Shown here piece after piece: positions 62,576 through 64,000 of a stretch of 64,000 nt of DNA. The notes beneath the pieces were generated by a model. It was not told the DNA's origin. It was given only the letters and a program-made list of their open reading frames with translations, and made no database searches. Positions within the stretch are counted from its first letter, which is position 1. Every line of letters starts with the position of its first letter. Where the stretch lies: NCBI RefSeq assembly GCF_000007345.1, contig NC_003552.1, positions 4,650,001 through 4,714,000 on the forward strand. Direction: 5' to 3'. This DNA comes from Methanosarcina acetivorans C2A (lineage in GTDB: Archaea > Halobacteriota > Methanosarcinia > Methanosarcinales > Methanosarcinaceae). The position numbers were made by a program, and so were the translations under genes.

Positions 62576-62983
62576 TCAAATCACCATCCTGAAAACCTTC
62601 GTCCACGCAACGGATTTACCATCAGAAAACGCTGACAACTGGATCTTTTCTGCAGGCACGCGGACAAAAATTACAGGATCTATAGGGTCCGCAGGATCTT
62701 CTTCTGAATGGACACAAAAAAGATACTCTCCACCTGCCTCCGTCAAAGCTTCGTGCTGTGCTTCCTTAAAGAAAAATCTACCAGACCTGCATTGGGTATT
62801 GGGATGACTGCGATCTATTGCAGACTCAACGCATGACTTAATCTCAAGGTGCTTTCCCTTGTATTTTGCATCGAATTTACCATCCCCGAAGACAACTCCT
62901 GGAAGAAGCCTCATAACAAGCTTTTCGATTTTTTTCCCATTCCTGGAGGCCCGGGTGTTCGGTTCTATTGATGCCGCTTTCAC
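62576..62983 (-). CDS. PD-(D/E)XK nuclease-like protein
   Basis: The 135-residue protein shows 'GVVFGDGKFDAKYKGKHLEIKSC', where Asp in 'KFDAKY' followed by E-x-K in 'LEIKS' is the PD-(D/E)XK active-site pattern. A later 'GRFFFKEAQHEALTEAGGEYLFCVH' resembles the conserved Q/H helix of resolvase-type nucleases. It begins at a GTG overlapping the upstream stop (GTGA). A role in recombination or Holliday-junction processing is inferred. Confidence 0.7.
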   Translation of the reverse strand: MKAASIEPNTRASRNGKKIEKLVMRLLPGVVFGDGKFDAKYKGKHLEIKSCVESAIDRSHPNTQCRSGRFFFKEAQHEALTEAGGEYLFCVHSEEDPADPIDPVIFVRVPAEKIQLSAFSDGKSVAWTKVFRMVI

Positions 62984-63081
62984 GATTCCACCCCGACCCA
63001 GTTTAGTCCAGGTTTCCGGGTGATGATCACCCCTGGGGATTTCGGAATGAAATCCGGATCCAAAAAAGAAGGAAGGGTCAT
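62980..63081 (-). CDS. 33-residue viral ORF coupled at both ends
   Basis: The ATG follows the stop of the zinc-finger gene by 1 bp with AGGGG upstream, and the TGA overlaps the GTG start of the nuclease gene. The product begins 'MTLPSFLDPDFIPKSPGVI'. Its tight fit between two genes supports translation, if only as a coupling device. Confidence 0.45.
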   Translation of the reverse strand: MTLPSFLDPDFIPKSPGVIITRKPGLNWVGVES

Positions 63082-63082
63082 T

Positions 63083-63646
63083 TCAAACCCCCTGCAAAAC
63101 CGTTTGCCTTGCAGCCCTTTCTTTTCCCAGGATCTCCAGATCAGAGATGTCTATCCTGAGCTTCCAGACCGACAGCTCATATCCGCACTTTGGGCACCGC
63201 ACATATGGCCACTGTGGCTTTGAATATCCTTTCAGGTGCCAGCCACCGTCGTGGTCATAGGAGCGCAACTCTCCGTTTTTCAAAGGTTCTCCGCAGCTGC
63301 AGGTCTTCCTCTCGCTCTGAAGCACCCTTTCCCAGAGCTTTTTCTGAGTATACCTGGCAAGCCCCGGATACGTAATACTACAGGGCTCAGGGTGCTGCTC
63401 CTCTTTCTCGTCTTCCTGCCGGACTTTTGCCCAGCACACCGGACCGTATCCTCTTTTGATGTTGGCAGCGTCCTTAAGTGCTCTGTGACAACGCCGGCAA
63501 GTCTTCGAAGGGGTTTCCCCAGTCATAATCCCACCCCCCAGGTCACCTATAGAAAGATTCAAATCAGGGAGTGAGATACTTCCTGACTGAGTGAAGCTCT
63601 GTCCATCGCAGGTGGCCGCCTTGATGTTTTGCAGTTCTTCACTCAC
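63083..63646 (-). CDS. DUF6011-like zinc-finger viral protein
   Basis: The 187-residue protein has 'CRRCHRALKDAANIKRGYGPVCWAKV', a DUF6011-type zinc motif, and two more zinc ribbons: 'CSCGEPLKNGELRSYDHDGG' and 'VRCPKCGYELSVW'. The GTG start overlaps the stop of the 39-residue gene (GTGA). It is presumably a nucleic-acid-binding protein of the early region. Confidence 0.7.
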   Translation of the reverse strand: MSEELQNIKAATCDGQSFTQSGSISLPDLNLSIGDLGGGIMTGETPSKTCRRCHRALKDAANIKRGYGPVCWAKVRQEDEKEEQHPEPCSITYPGLARYTQKKLWERVLQSERKTCSCGEPLKNGELRSYDHDGGWHLKGYSKPQWPYVRCPKCGYELSVWKLRIDISDLEILGKERAARQTVLQGV

Positions 63647-63762
63647 GCTTTCACTTCCCTGGCCTTCAACTGTTTCCTGATCTCGTACACAAACCGGGCC
63701 CCGGGAGAATTTCGCTTCTTCTCAATGAGAGCTGCCAGCTCAGGGGCGTGTCGAGTAGGCAT
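63643..63762 (-). CDS. 39-residue basic viral protein
   Basis: The ATG overlaps the upstream stop (TGATG) and follows GGAGGAG. The protein begins 'MPTRHAPELAALIEKKRN' and ends with a basic helix ('VYEIRKQLKAREVKA'). The stop overlaps the next GTG. Coupling at both ends makes it credible. The function is unknown. Confidence 0.55.
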   Translation of the reverse strand: MPTRHAPELAALIEKKRNSPGARFVYEIRKQLKAREVKA

Positions 63763-64000
63763 CAGGCATCTCCTCCGAACTGAGTTCTGAGCCGCAGATC
63801 TGCAATGATTGCTCTGTCGATTGCCCGAAAAACGTCGTCGTCATGCACAGAGATTTCCCAGTTATATCCCTTTGAGTTCCGTATAATTTCCACGCGGTCC
63901 TGAGTGACATTTTTTATAATCTGCAGCTGGGACGGCTCCGGTTCAATAGCAGGTTGAGCAGCTGCTTCAATAGGGGGTTTAGCTGGCTGCCCCACCTGCT
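63762..64000 (-). CDS. Viral protein, partial at the window edge
   Basis: The reading frame is open to the right edge. A GTG at 63995 could be the start, but there is no room to see a ribosome-binding site, so the true N-terminus may lie outside. Visible features are a Pro/Ala-rich segment ('PPIEAAAQPAIEPEPSQ') and a small folded part ('NVTQDRVEIIRNSKGYNWEISV'). The function is unknown. Confidence 0.5.
   Translation of the reverse strand, partial: QVGQPAKPPIEAAAQPAIEPEPSQLQIIKNVTQDRVEIIRNSKGYNWEISVHDDDVFRAIDRAIIADLRLRTQFGGDA

Overview
The window looks like a Methanosarcina-type chromosome (methanogenic archaeon). Reasons: archaeal TATA-type promoters, a CCA-less tRNA-Arg, an ArsR/ArsM pair with the Cys-rich ArsM N-terminus, a complete branched-chain amino acid gene set, NosD-like beta-helix and lipoprotein surface proteins, and many IS1634-type elements. 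The species assignment is an inference from gene content.

Positions 1-16853 carry a surface-glycan locus, almost all on the minus strand. One block makes and activates a nonulosonic (sialic-type) acid (NeuB, NeuA fused to a HAD phosphatase) next to a methyltransferase, a polytopic glycosyltransferase-like protein, a flippase-like membrane protein and a GT2 enzyme. A second block (manC-rmlC-rmlB-rmlD-rmlA) makes GDP-mannose and dTDP-rhamnose. The 4 kb between them (6.1-10.6 kb) is eroded by mobile DNA: a 265-bp MITE, a 130-bp repeat, a frameshifted IS1634 copy, a decayed transposase, a small nested inverted-repeat element and a truncated FAD oxidoreductase. A NosD-like surface protein follows.

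Positions 17261-30475 are ordinary host genome. They hold arsM/arsR, two related tiny Cys-ending proteins, an NfnAB/SudBA-type ferredoxin:NADPH oxidoreductase pair, a lipoprotein, a small membrane protein, tRNA-Arg(CCG), a nitroreductase, and leuA/cimA-ilvB-ilvN-ilvC.

From 30788 to the right edge lies a tailed (siphovirus-like, HK97-type) provirus. It begins with a plus-strand tyrosine integrase. The rest is minus-strand, read from right to left: small early genes, a PD-(D/E)XK-like nuclease, an origin-like palindrome cluster and a virus-encoded MCM helicase; then TerS, TerL, holin-like protein, portal, MuF-type head protein, protease/scaffold, decoration and major capsid proteins, connectors, tail tube, G/GT chaperones with a canonical -1 slippery site, tape measure, and distal tail/adhesin genes. 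Three copies of a 15-bp palindrome (GTTAACGSYGTTAAY) sit between TATA-like boxes and the first genes of viral transcription units, and look like operators for a lysogeny repressor. The right end of the provirus is outside the window.

The provirus is decaying or has been captured. An IS1634-type element, itself interrupted by an IS1182-like element, splits the distal tail gene. A plus-strand membrane-protein gene inside the head module carries another IS1634 copy plus a frameshift. The protease/scaffold gene has a frameshift, and the tail chaperone G gene has an in-frame TAA. Exact target-site duplications allow the ancestral reading frames to be reconstructed. Several very small genes (33-50 codons) coupled by start/stop overlap are also described.
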